Of a stretch of DNA of 64,000 nt, positions 32,682 to 41,531 are shown one piece after another. Numbering within the stretch: the stretch's first letter is position 1; each line of letters begins with the position of its first letter. The DNA is from Fimisoma sp964619315 (GTDB taxonomy: Bacteria; Bacillota; Clostridia; Peptostreptococcales; Anaerovoracaceae). The notes beneath the pieces are model-generated. The model made no database searches. It was not told the DNA's origin and was given only the letters and a program-made list of their open reading frames with translations. The stretch is taken from contig CAZUEH010000002.1 in the NCBI GenBank assembly GCA_964619315.1, forward strand, positions 60,060 to 124,059, written 5' to 3'. The position numbers and the translations under genes were made by a program.

Positions 32682-32691
32682 GTTTTCTTTG

Positions 32692-32767
<76 letters not shown>

Positions 32768-32844
32768 ACATCAATATTTTGTTGTATAATTTCGACCTTG
32801 AATACTTTTAATATTCTTTTTAAGCGCCCTACGTATAAAACGAT

Positions 32845-32933
32845 TGGTGCCGGAGACCGGGGTCGAACCGGTACGATCGGTAAGGATCGCAGGATTTTAA
32901 GTCCTGTGCGTCTGCCAATTCCGCCACTCCGGC
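32845..32933 (-). tRNA. tRNA-Leu (UAA)
   Basis: 89 nt with encoded CCA and a long variable arm, as in class II tRNAs. Acceptor GCCGGAG pairs with CTCCGGC. Anticodon arm CAGGACTTAAAATCCTG reads UAA. Confidence 0.95.
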
Positions 32934-32939
32934 AAAAAA

Positions 32940-33014
<75 letters not shown>

Positions 33015-33054
33015 ACAGTATTTGTATTCGTTTTTTTTAGTGACAACACAAATG

Positions 33055-33083
33055 ATTATACAATATGGCAGATATGATGTCAA
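33055..33083 (-). promoter_or_regulatory. Consensus promoter of the tRNA cluster
   Basis: TTGACA (33083-33078), 17-bp spacer, TATAAT (33060-33055) on the minus strand: an exact sigma-A consensus, as expected for stable RNA. It starts within 10 bp of the TPR gene's stop. Confidence 0.92.
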
Positions 33084-33089
33084 GTACAA

Positions 33090-34106
33090 TCAGGAGAAAT
33101 TTTCCGGATTTCCTTTCATCGCTTCGACCTTATCTTTTTCGGCATTTTCTTCAACGATGGCAATCTTTTTTCTATACTTTTCCGCAAGATCTTCTTCGCC
33201 GATTAACTCATATGCTTTAATCAATTCTTCCATAGTTTGAATGTTACTTGGTGATAGTTGGAGAGCCTTTTTAAAGTCATCTATGGCTTCATCAACCATT
33301 CCTAGTGCAGCGTTGGCGATTCCCATATAATGCCACAACGGCCACCAATTTTCAAAACGCCCCTCAGTGTATTTGGACAAAACAAGAAGGCCCTCTTGGA
33401 ATTTGCCAGAGAGGATCATATTATATCCTTCTTCTATTTCCACTGGCTCATCTAAAAGTGCGAGGCGTCCTTTTATCTCTTTCTTTTTTTCCTCATCGTC
33501 GGAAAGTTTTATGAATTCTTCCCATGTCAACTTCGCCTTTACATAAAGCCCTAAATTTATATATCCGTATCCTAAAAAATAATAGCTTTCTGCGAAATCT
33601 GGTTTGCGCAAAGTCGCTTCTTCAAAGGCTTCTATGGATTCTGCTTTAAACCTTGCAATAAACTCCTCTTCTTCTCCAAGTTCATATGCATCTTTGCAAG
33701 CACGACCATAACAATAAACAGCATCTATATTGTCAGGGTCTATTAGCATTGCTGCTCTAAATTGAATACATGCATAATCATAGTCTCTTTTTTGTGCGCC
33801 TTCAACGCCTTCAGCTACCAAGCCTTGAGCAAATCTCTTGTCAGAAACTCTCAATATATATGAAACGTAATTATCTCTATATTCAAATTGTGGATCACAT
33901 CCTATTACAAAAGCCATGCTACGAGCTATAGTCGCAGTTGAAATGGATTGGATATCCTCTTTTCGAATAGGAATAGGAACTCCCGTCAATATGTCTGACA
34001 GCCCTGCCTTTTGTAAATAGTTCTCTGACAGTTCATCAAATATATAGTCCTTTAGATGTTCTATTAAATATTTACTTATTCTATCGTCTCTATTTGCCAT
34101 ATCCAT
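33090..34106 (-). CDS. Tetratricopeptide repeat protein
   Basis: A 338-residue soluble protein. TPR-like 34-residue repeats are visible from about residue 100 on (RDYDYACIQFRAAMLIDPDN, PDFAESYYFLGYGYINLGLY, and a clear one near the end, NAALGMVDEAIDDFKKALQLSPSN). The first 95 residues are not repeat-like. TPRs bind partner proteins; none is known here. It starts 3 bp after the DUF4080 radical SAM gene and is last of the long run before the tRNAs. Confidence 0.82.
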   Translation of the reverse strand: MDMANRDDRISKYLIEHLKDYIFDELSENYLQKAGLSDILTGVPIPIRKEDIQSISTATIARSMAFVIGCDPQFEYRDNYVSYILRVSDKRFAQGLVAEGVEGAQKRDYDYACIQFRAAMLIDPDNIDAVYCYGRACKDAYELGEEEEFIARFKAESIEAFEEATLRKPDFAESYYFLGYGYINLGLYVKAKLTWEEFIKLSDDEEKKKEIKGRLALLDEPVEIEEGYNMILSGKFQEGLLVLSKYTEGRFENWWPLWHYMGIANAALGMVDEAIDDFKKALQLSPSNIQTMEELIKAYELIGEEDLAEKYRKKIAIVEENAEKDKVEAMKGNPENFS

Positions 34107-34109
34107 AGG

Positions 34110-35600
34110 TTATAATTCCCATCCTTTTTTAAAAAATCTCTTTACTTCCTCAGGGTTAAGTGTCTCATCTAAATCCTTCTTTAACATTTCCTCAATGTCA
34201 ATTCCCATCTCTGTCCCAAACTTGTTCAAAATCCTATATTGGTCTTCCTTTTTTCTATTCTTGTGGTGATACCCATTTTTATAATAGAATTCGGCTATTT
34301 TTTCAAATAGATCAAATGGTTCTACTTCTAATGCACTAAGCAAATAGGCAGTAGTGTTTGCAAATCCACCTCTATTATAATATATATCTAGCATCTTTTC
34401 TATGGATTTTAGCTTTGTCAGTTCAAGGGCACTAATCCATTTGTTAGAAATTATTTCATAAGGTGCTTTATCTCTCGCCACTATACCATATTGGTCTCTT
34501 TGCATATCCATAGCAGTGCCTTTTAGCACCTTTAGAAAGCCTAATTGGAACATGTGAGCCCCAAGGTTATATACCTTATTAAAAGACCTTGAAAACAAAG
34601 AATAGGTCTCGTATGGCAGCCCAGCTATAAGGTCTACATGTATATGTATGTTACCAAGTTCCATAAGTTTTTCTACATTATATAATATCGGATATACATT
34701 TTCTCTTCGGTTAACTGCTACAAGTGTTTCCGGGTTTGTTGATTGAATTCCTATTTCCAATTGAAACAAACCTTTACGGGCAGTTCCCAATAGTGACAAC
34801 AACTTTTGAGTTAACAAATCAGCGCATATTTCGAAATGAAAATTAGTTACTCCATTGTCGTTTTCGATCAAATATTTTAATATTTCGTATGTTCTTTTTT
34901 CGTCGTAGTTAAAAGTGCGATCTATAAACTTTACCTGCATCACTCTTTTATAAAGGAAATATTTCAAATCCCTTTTTACTCTTTCCATGCTTAAGGTTCG
35001 CATAGTTTTATCAACAGAAGAAAGGCAATAACTGCATCTAAAAGGACATCCTCTAGACGACTCGTAATATACGACCCTATCCTTTTCACATTCAAGGACT
35101 GAATATAAAAATGGGATGGCGTTAAAGTCCATTGGCTCTATCTGCTGGTTTATATATATCTTGCCATTTTGTCTGTATGTAAGTCCTGGAACAGTGTTAA
35201 AAAGGTCTTGAGAGTCTTCTAACACCTCCATGAATCGATAAAAGGAGTACTCCCCTTCTCCAGATATTATGAAATCAACCCAAGGGTTTTCCATCATAAA
35301 AAGATGGCTATTAAAACTAACTTCTGGCCCTCCTAAGCAAATTTTAATAGATGGTCTTGCTTTTTTAAGATCAGACGCCAATTCTTTTATTTGCTCTATG
35401 TTCCAAACGTAGCAAGAAAAGCAAACCATATCATAGTTTGCTTTTACAAGTTCTCCATATATGTACGAAGGTTCGTTGTTAATAGTAAATTCCTGTAGTG
35501 TCACATCCTTAGAAGTATCTGCCATTACTGTATATAAATACTTTAATGCAGGGTTTGAGTGAACATATTGAGAATTTAGAGTCGTTAACAAAACTTTCAT
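34110..35600 (-). CDS. B12-binding radical SAM protein with DUF4080-like tail
   Basis: A 496-residue protein. Residues 1-135 form a B12-binding fold (CFSCYVWNIEQIKELASDLKK, CLGGPEVSF); residues 175-400 a radical SAM barrel with the 4Fe-4S motif CPFRCSYC. The last 150 residues resemble DUF4080. Radical SAM enzymes cleave SAM to a 5'-deoxyadenosyl radical; with B12 they often methylate or rearrange unreactive carbons. Substrate unknown. It touches the other radical SAM gene upstream (1-bp gap) and the TPR gene downstream, so the three are co-translated. Confidence 0.86.
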   Translation of the reverse strand: MKVLLTTLNSQYVHSNPALKYLYTVMADTSKDVTLQEFTINNEPSYIYGELVKANYDMVCFSCYVWNIEQIKELASDLKKARPSIKICLGGPEVSFNSHLFMMENPWVDFIISGEGEYSFYRFMEVLEDSQDLFNTVPGLTYRQNGKIYINQQIEPMDFNAIPFLYSVLECEKDRVVYYESSRGCPFRCSYCLSSVDKTMRTLSMERVKRDLKYFLYKRVMQVKFIDRTFNYDEKRTYEILKYLIENDNGVTNFHFEICADLLTQKLLSLLGTARKGLFQLEIGIQSTNPETLVAVNRRENVYPILYNVEKLMELGNIHIHVDLIAGLPYETYSLFSRSFNKVYNLGAHMFQLGFLKVLKGTAMDMQRDQYGIVARDKAPYEIISNKWISALELTKLKSIEKMLDIYYNRGGFANTTAYLLSALEVEPFDLFEKIAEFYYKNGYHHKNRKKEDQYRILNKFGTEMGIDIEEMLKKDLDETLNPEEVKRFFKKGWEL

Positions 35601-35601
35601 T

Positions 35602-36474
35602 TTATAACATCCTAAACCTTTCGTCTTTGAGCAGTCCCTTGTCTTCCATACAGCGTTTTAGAGAGGCAATCATACTGTCATTGTCCATTGGTAGGTTTCC
35701 ACGAAGAGAAACGTAATTAGAGGCATGGTTACTCCTAAACACACACGGCTTAGTCGGTCTTGCATATTTGAGCATTAAACAAGTTTCCCCCAATACGTCT
35801 TCTGGGGAAAGGGTCTTAAATTTGCCTGATTTATAGTCTTCCAGCAAAGGTGCCGGCTCTTGAAGCATTAAAGTCAATAAGCTTACATATGAAGCATTCA
35901 TTTCAGCAATCATTGTGCCTGTTTCAATAGCATGCTCTTCCCAAAGGTCTGGGCCTGCAAGTCCACTTATAAAAGTGACCGAGGTTTTGAGACCTGCTGC
36001 TTCTAGTTTCTGAACTCCGTCAATAAGCTGCTGTCTTGTTTCGCCTTTATTCACCATCTCTAACACTTTGTCACTTCCTGACTCTGCGCCAATATATACC
36101 ATAGTCATTCCATGTTCTCTAAGCTCACGAAGCTCCTCTTCGCTTTTGCGAAGAGCATCCGTTGCTCTACCATAAACAGTGACTCTCTCACACTCTGGGA
36201 AAGTTTTCTTGATGTAGTCAAGTATCTTAATAAGTTTCGGTGTTGCAAGGCATAGCGCATCGCCATCACACAAAAATATTTTTTCAACTTTTGAATAATG
36301 ACTTCTTGCCCAATCTAAGTCTTCGAAAACTTCTTCTGGCTTTCGAACTTTGAACTGCTTTTCTTTGAACATGTTGCAAAAAGTACACTTGTTATGTGAA
36401 CATCCTATAGTGACCTGTACAAGTAAGCTGTATGCCTCGCTTGGGGGTCTATAAATATCTCCTATATAACGCAT
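35602..36474 (-). CDS. Radical SAM protein with CX4CX2C motif
   Basis: A 290-residue radical SAM protein without B12 domain. The cluster motif reads GCSHNKCTFC, so spacing is CX4CX2C, not the usual CX3CX2C; I recall the same HNKCTFC form in a widespread Firmicute family, so it is likely native. Later radical SAM elements: IFLCDGDAL, TVYGRATDAL and YIGAESGSDKVL. The ATG at 36474 follows AAAGGA; an earlier in-frame ATG would itself encode that site. It lies between argS and the B12 radical SAM gene. Function unknown. Confidence 0.83.
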   Translation of the reverse strand: MRYIGDIYRPPSEAYSLLVQVTIGCSHNKCTFCNMFKEKQFKVRKPEEVFEDLDWARSHYSKVEKIFLCDGDALCLATPKLIKILDYIKKTFPECERVTVYGRATDALRKSEEELRELREHGMTMVYIGAESGSDKVLEMVNKGETRQQLIDGVQKLEAAGLKTSVTFISGLAGPDLWEEHAIETGTMIAEMNASYVSLLTLMLQEPAPLLEDYKSGKFKTLSPEDVLGETCLMLKYARPTKPCVFRSNHASNYVSLRGNLPMDNDSMIASLKRCMEDKGLLKDERFRML

Positions 36475-36528
36475 ATCTACATTTCCTTTCACATCATCTG
36501 GCGATGGTTCTTAATTTAATGAACAGTC

Positions 36529-38247
36529 CTACATTCTTTCAGGTACTTCCATACCCAACAGCGCTAAACCATTTTTAATGGCAATTTGAGCCGCTTTTAC
36601 AAGGATCAATTTAGAAATTTTTTCTTCCTCATCTTCTACAAGAATGTGCTCATCATGATAAAATCTATTGAACGCTTGAGCTATATCTACGATATGTCTT
36701 GTAAGAACAGAAGGTTCATATTTTTCTCCTGCATCTATTATAACTTGTGGCATAGCATATATTAGCTTAGCTAATTGATATGCACTATCGCCTGTAATGT
36801 ACTCAGGGTTTAGGTTGCTAGCATCTTCCGCCTTCAATGATGCCGCTTCTCCTGCGTTACGCATAATGCTTGCTGCCCTTGCATAAGTGTATTGTACATA
36901 AGGGCCAGTCTCGCCATTAAAATCAAGAACTTTGTCCCATGAAAATACATAATCTTTTATTCTTCCATTAGATAGCTCTTGGAAAATAACTGCACCAATT
37001 CCGACCTGCTTCGCAGTTTCTTCAATATTGTCAGTGTTTACGCCTTTTTTCTTGATTATTTCTTTTGTCTGACTGATAGCTCTGTTAAGAACATCTTCCA
37101 AAAATACTACTCTTCCATGTCTTGTTGACATAGTGCCATCTTCAAGGCTAACAAGTCCAAAAGGTACATGTATATTTTCTTTTGCCCAATCAAATCCTAA
37201 AAGTTCTATAATCTTGATCCATTGCTGGAAATGAAGATTTTGCTGAGAAGCAACTACATAAATATTTTTATAAAAATTATAGTGTTCTTTTCTGTAAACA
37301 GACGCAGCTATGTCCCTTGTAATATACAGGGACGATCCGTCAGATTTTTTAATCAATGCTGGTGTTAAGCCATAAGGTTCAAGGTCAACTATTTGAGCGC
37401 CGTTCGACTCTTCCATAAGGCCTTTTTCTTCTAGCATCTTTACTATTCCAGGCATTTTATCAGAGTAGAAACTTTCTCCCGCATAAGAGTCGAATTCAAC
37501 CCCTAGCATTTTGTACACTCTGTTAAACTCTTTTAGGCTCTCATCTCTGAACCACTGCCAAAGTTCCATTTCTTCTTTTTGGCCGTTTTCCAATTTTGTA
37601 AAGATTTCTCTTGCCTCTTCGTCTAGCTCAGGATGTGCCTCAACTTCTTGATGGAACTTGGTGTAATAATTTAGCAATGTTTTAATAGGCTCTTTTATTA
37701 CATCTTCCTTGTTACCCCAGTGTCTGTAAGCACAAATCATTTTGCCAAATTGAGTGCCGTAATCTCCCAAATGGTTGATTCTAACTACATTGTATCCCAT
37801 TGCACTATAAATCTTATTTATTGAATTGCCGATTACAGTACTTCTTATATGTCCTATATGAAACGGTTTTGCAATATTAGGTGACGAGAATTCTACTATT
37901 ACTAATTTTCCTTCTCCCACATTGCTTTTACCAAAGTCGTCTTTTTTGCTTAAAACTTCTGCTGTAACATCTTTGACTAAAGATTCTTTGGAAACAAACA
38001 TGTTAACATAAGCATTTACTTGTTCCACTTTTTCAAAAAGAGGGTTCTCGCTAATTTGGGCTGTTATATCTGCTGCAATAAGCGGCGGAGCTTTTCTTAA
38101 GCTCTTTGCTAATCTGAAACACGGAAAAGCATAATCTCCCATCTTATTGTCTTGAGGGACTTCTAACATAGCTTGTATTTCCTCTATATTAAGCCCTTCT
38201 ATATGGGTAGCTATGATCTTTGCAATTTCTTCCTTGAAATTTACCAT
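36529..38247 (-). CDS. argS: Arginyl-tRNA synthetase
   Basis: A 572-residue class I synthetase, charging tRNA-Arg. Order: N-terminal tRNA-D-arm domain (1-105), SSPNIAKPFHIGHIRSTVIG with the HIGH signature (about 125), the KMSKS-equivalent MSTRHGRVV (about 370), and the all-helical anticodon domain ending in ALLGMEVPERM, a typical ArgS C terminus. AAAGGAG precedes ATG. It overlaps the DUF523 gene by 7 bp. Confidence 0.97.
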   Translation of the reverse strand: MVNFKEEIAKIIATHIEGLNIEEIQAMLEVPQDNKMGDYAFPCFRLAKSLRKAPPLIAADITAQISENPLFEKVEQVNAYVNMFVSKESLVKDVTAEVLSKKDDFGKSNVGEGKLVIVEFSSPNIAKPFHIGHIRSTVIGNSINKIYSAMGYNVVRINHLGDYGTQFGKMICAYRHWGNKEDVIKEPIKTLLNYYTKFHQEVEAHPELDEEAREIFTKLENGQKEEMELWQWFRDESLKEFNRVYKMLGVEFDSYAGESFYSDKMPGIVKMLEEKGLMEESNGAQIVDLEPYGLTPALIKKSDGSSLYITRDIAASVYRKEHYNFYKNIYVVASQQNLHFQQWIKIIELLGFDWAKENIHVPFGLVSLEDGTMSTRHGRVVFLEDVLNRAISQTKEIIKKKGVNTDNIEETAKQVGIGAVIFQELSNGRIKDYVFSWDKVLDFNGETGPYVQYTYARAASIMRNAGEAASLKAEDASNLNPEYITGDSAYQLAKLIYAMPQVIIDAGEKYEPSVLTRHIVDIAQAFNRFYHDEHILVEDEEEKISKLILVKAAQIAIKNGLALLGMEVPERM

Positions 38248-38681
38248 TTTATCTTCTCCTTTTCAGTAATAACTTCAATTCCCATGGCTGCCAGCATTCC
38301 GGCGAAAACGCCGTCACCGTCTGTCAGTGTCCCTGAAAATGTACCGTCATATATCTTTCCTATTCCGCATGAAGGACTGTTCGCCTTAAGTATGGCACCT
38401 TCTATTTCTTCTCCTCCAAGCTCGGCCATTTTGACACATCTTTGTAGGGTGGCTTGTGCGCCTTGCACGAACTGGCTGGTCACATCCTCCCCTGACTTAT
38501 TCAAAATGCGTCTACCAACTTTTTCTGCCGGTGGCCTTGGGCAAGGTAGATTACCTGCTCTTTCTGGACACACTACTATGTGCTTGTGTGTCTTGCAAAA
38601 CTCAACGACTTCATCCTTTTGGTTGTTACCACCATTATATTTGCAATTGTGTCCAAGTAAACATCCGCTTACAATATACAT
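38241..38681 (-). CDS. DUF523 family protein
   Basis: A 146-residue protein with the DUF523 marks: SGCLLGHNCKYNGGNN, CPERAGNLPCPRPPAEK and LKANSPSCGIGKIYDGTFSG. Five conserved Cys suggest metal or Fe-S binding. The family has no proven activity that I can name. Its ATG lies 4 bp after the mutS2 stop with AAGGAG overlapping it, and its end overlaps argS, so translation is coupled on both sides. Confidence 0.9.
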   Translation of the reverse strand: MYIVSGCLLGHNCKYNGGNNQKDEVVEFCKTHKHIVVCPERAGNLPCPRPPAEKVGRRILNKSGEDVTSQFVQGAQATLQRCVKMAELGGEEIEGAILKANSPSCGIGKIYDGTFSGTLTDGDGVFAGMLAAMGIEVITEKEKIKW

Positions 38682-38684
38682 TCA

Positions 38685-41057
38685 TTACTCCTTCAAAGTG
38701 ACAATGGTTATGCCATCTCCACCTTCATTATATTTCCCTTTTCTAAAAGAAGCTACATGTTTATGGCTTTTAAAAACTCTTCTTAGTCCTTCTTTGAGGA
38801 TTCCCTCTCCTCTTCCATGGATTATCGTAACTTCTCTTAATCCTGCTATATAGGCATCGTCAAGGTACTTGTCTACATCCATTATTGCATCCTCAAGATT
38901 CATGCCTTGAACATTGACTGATGTGGATATTGACTGAGCCTTCGCCCTATAAAGTCCCCCATGTTTTGTGACTTGGGAGTTTTTTGCCGGTGTGTCTTGT
39001 TGAAGAAACATTAGATCTTCAACATTTATGTTTGCCTTCATTATTCCGATTTTTACTTGCAAGTCACCTTTTTCATCTGGCAAGGTCAAAACCTCTCCCA
39101 CCTGATCCAGTGTGACGACTCTTACGCTGTCACCTATTTTTAAGTCAGCAGCATTAACTGGACTTTGGTTGACTCTTCTGATAAGTTTTTCGGAAAATCT
39201 ATCTTCAGCATCCTTCAATTTTTTTCTATTTCTATCAAAGGTTCTGTTTCTCTCGCCCATACTCTCCATCTTACTAAGTTGGCGAAGTTCTTTACTTACA
39301 TCATTAGAAGTCTGACGAGCCTCTTTTAAAATATCTCTGGCTTCTTCTTTTGCTTTTCTAATAATATTCTCTTCTTTTATTTCTAAGTCTTGCTGCCTTT
39401 TTTCCAATTCTTCTTTTTGTTTTTTCATGGAAATATTCAGCAAAATGGCTTCATCTCTCTCTTGCTCAGCTTTTTTCTTATCTCTCTCAATCGCATCCAA
39501 CACATCTTCGAACTCTATATCTCCGCGCTCAAGAAGGGTCGATGCTCTTTCGATTAGAGTTTCTGGCAATCCTAATTTTCTTGAAATTTCAAATGCGTTT
39601 GATTTTCCAGGTATGCCAGTCAATAATCTATATGTAGGGCTCAAAGTATTAATGTCAAATTCCATTGAACCGTTTTCTACTCCATCTGTAGCTAAGGCAT
39701 ATTTTTTCAGCTCGTTGTAGTGAGTGGTTGCTATAGTGTATGCACCCCATGATTTAAGGTTCTCTAATATGGAAATAGCTAACGCAGCACCCTCGGTTGG
39801 GTCTGTACCGGCTCCAAGCTCATCAAGCAACACCAAAGACTTGCTGTCGACATTTTTTAGTATCTCAACGATGTTTTTCATGTGAGAAGAAAATGTACTT
39901 AAGCTTTGCTCTATACTTTGCTCATCCCCTATATCGGCAAACACTTGCTCAAACATAGGAATTCTACTCGTAGACGCCGCCGGAATGTGAAGACCGCTTT
40001 GGGCCATCATCACTAACAGCCCTACTGTTTTTAAGGTAACTGTCTTGCCGCCTGTATTAGGTCCTGTGACAACCAACGTTGTATAGTCATCTCCCAATGA
40101 AATATCTATTGGAATAACTTTTTGTGAATCTATAAGTGGATGACGTGCTTGTTTAAGTTCAAGCAGTCCGTCTTCAAACACTTGTGGACATTCGCCTTTC
40201 ATCTTTACGGAAAGTTTGCCTTTTGCAAAAATAACATCTAAAGCAACCAAAAGTTTTTGATTGTTTGTTATCTGATGGAAATATTCAGCCACTGCAGAAG
40301 ATAATTCTGCAAGTATTCTTTCAATTTCTACCTGCTCCGCCAATTCCAACTCTCTAAGTTCATTGTTAAGATTGACGATAACCTGTGGTTCAATAAATAT
40401 AGTCGCTCCTGTGGATGATTGATCGTGAACTATTCCAGGGAATTTGCCTCTATGCTCAGCCTTAACTGGAACTACATATCTTCCGTCTCTCAAGGTCACA
40501 ATAGCATCTTGAAGATAAGTTTTATTATCCGATGAGTTCAAAATATTGTTAAGTCTATTTTTGATAGCATCATTTTGCCTTGCCATAGTTCGTCTTATGT
40601 CTTTCAGCTTTGGCGAGGCATTGTCTGCCATTTCATCCTCTGAAAGAATGCAACGGTCTATATTTTCTATAAGTCTTGGAAATGTTACCAAAACTTCTCT
40701 TATACCATCAATAATTGGTAGCTCTGGCAAATCGCTCTTTAGGAAAGTTATCACGTTACTAGCAACTTTTAGGTTGTACAAAACCTGAAGTAGCTGTCTC
40801 ATAGTCAAAGTTCCACCTTTTTGGGCAAAGCTAAGAGCCTCTTCGATTTGATAAATTTGTCCAAGAGGCGCGCTACCTTTTCGAACTATAACTTGGACAG
40901 CTTCGCTGGTTTCTGCCAACGCTTCTGCTACTTCTCTTGCCTCTGTCATAGGCTTTAATCCTATAAGCACATCTTTGGCAGCATTAGAATTAGCTTGCTG
41001 TACCAATAATTCCAATATTTTATTGTACTCAAGTGTTTTTAGCGTCTTAGGTTTCAT
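38685..41057 (-). CDS. mutS2: MutS2 ATPase/endonuclease
   Basis: A 790-residue MutS2. The MutS core and clamp (1-310) lead to the ABC-type ATPase (GPNTGGKTVTLKT, then LVLLDELGAGTDPTEGAAL), a long coiled-coil (510-620), a KOW-like part and a C-terminal Smr domain with HGRGEGILKEGL. It lacks the mismatch-binding domain of MutS1. In Firmicutes it splits collided ribosomes and may suppress recombination. Its first 11 bp overlap zapA. Length is standard. Confidence 0.96.
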   Translation of the reverse strand: MKPKTLKTLEYNKILELLVQQANSNAAKDVLIGLKPMTEAREVAEALAETSEAVQVIVRKGSAPLGQIYQIEEALSFAQKGGTLTMRQLLQVLYNLKVASNVITFLKSDLPELPIIDGIREVLVTFPRLIENIDRCILSEDEMADNASPKLKDIRRTMARQNDAIKNRLNNILNSSDNKTYLQDAIVTLRDGRYVVPVKAEHRGKFPGIVHDQSSTGATIFIEPQVIVNLNNELRELELAEQVEIERILAELSSAVAEYFHQITNNQKLLVALDVIFAKGKLSVKMKGECPQVFEDGLLELKQARHPLIDSQKVIPIDISLGDDYTTLVVTGPNTGGKTVTLKTVGLLVMMAQSGLHIPAASTSRIPMFEQVFADIGDEQSIEQSLSTFSSHMKNIVEILKNVDSKSLVLLDELGAGTDPTEGAALAISILENLKSWGAYTIATTHYNELKKYALATDGVENGSMEFDINTLSPTYRLLTGIPGKSNAFEISRKLGLPETLIERASTLLERGDIEFEDVLDAIERDKKKAEQERDEAILLNISMKKQKEELEKRQQDLEIKEENIIRKAKEEARDILKEARQTSNDVSKELRQLSKMESMGERNRTFDRNRKKLKDAEDRFSEKLIRRVNQSPVNAADLKIGDSVRVVTLDQVGEVLTLPDEKGDLQVKIGIMKANINVEDLMFLQQDTPAKNSQVTKHGGLYRAKAQSISTSVNVQGMNLEDAIMDVDKYLDDAYIAGLREVTIIHGRGEGILKEGLRRVFKSHKHVASFRKGKYNEGGDGITIVTLKE

Positions 41058-41520
41058 TATGTTCCTTGTACTCTTCGAGTTCTCTTTTTAGCCTTAGATT
41101 TTCCATCTGCAAGTCGAAAAAAGAGTTTTCGAAGTCACTGCACTTGGTCTCTAATTCTTGGTATCTTTTTTCGCTATTTTCTTTTTCTTCAGCAGCTCTT
41201 GCAGCACTTTCCTTATATTGGACAAAGCTTTTTTTAGCCTCTTCCCACATTTGAATGTAGTGCTTAGTGTCGTTTTCTAACACTTCTTTTTCTTCTTCTA
41301 ACTGCTCGATTTGTTCCATAGCATCAAAATACTCATCTGCGATGTTAAGTGCCGTTAAAACAGCAAGGGTTCCCTGCCCATTGGTTGAAAAGCTACGTCC
41401 TAGTTCGCGCATTTTTTCATCCACATGAGCCGCAATCTGTTTTATGGCGTCTTCATCCTTTTCACCAGTTACAGTGTGTTCCTGCCCATAAATTCTTACT
41501 TTTACCTTGTTGTTTCCCAT
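41047..41520 (-). CDS. zapA: Cell division protein ZapA
   Basis: A 157-residue protein. MGNNKVKVRIYGQEHTVTGEKDEDAIKQIAAHVDEKM is the ZapA N-terminal domain; the remainder is a long coiled coil (about 75-155). ZapA bundles FtsZ filaments at the Z ring. Longer than many ZapA (about 100) because of the extended coiled coil. It lies between pheT and mutS2, the usual Firmicute context, and overlaps mutS2 by 11 bp. Confidence 0.93.
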   Translation of the reverse strand: MGNNKVKVRIYGQEHTVTGEKDEDAIKQIAAHVDEKMRELGRSFSTNGQGTLAVLTALNIADEYFDAMEQIEQLEEEKEVLENDTKHYIQMWEEAKKSFVQYKESAARAAEEKENSEKRYQELETKCSDFENSFFDLQMENLRLKRELEEYKEHNET

Positions 41521-41531
41521 CGTTTCTCTCC

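Noticed and set aside
38173..38853. Plus-strand frame of 226 codons across argS, DUF523 and mutS2
   Set aside because: It crosses three well-supported minus-strand genes, lacks a ribosome site and is Pro/Ser-rich shadow sequence.
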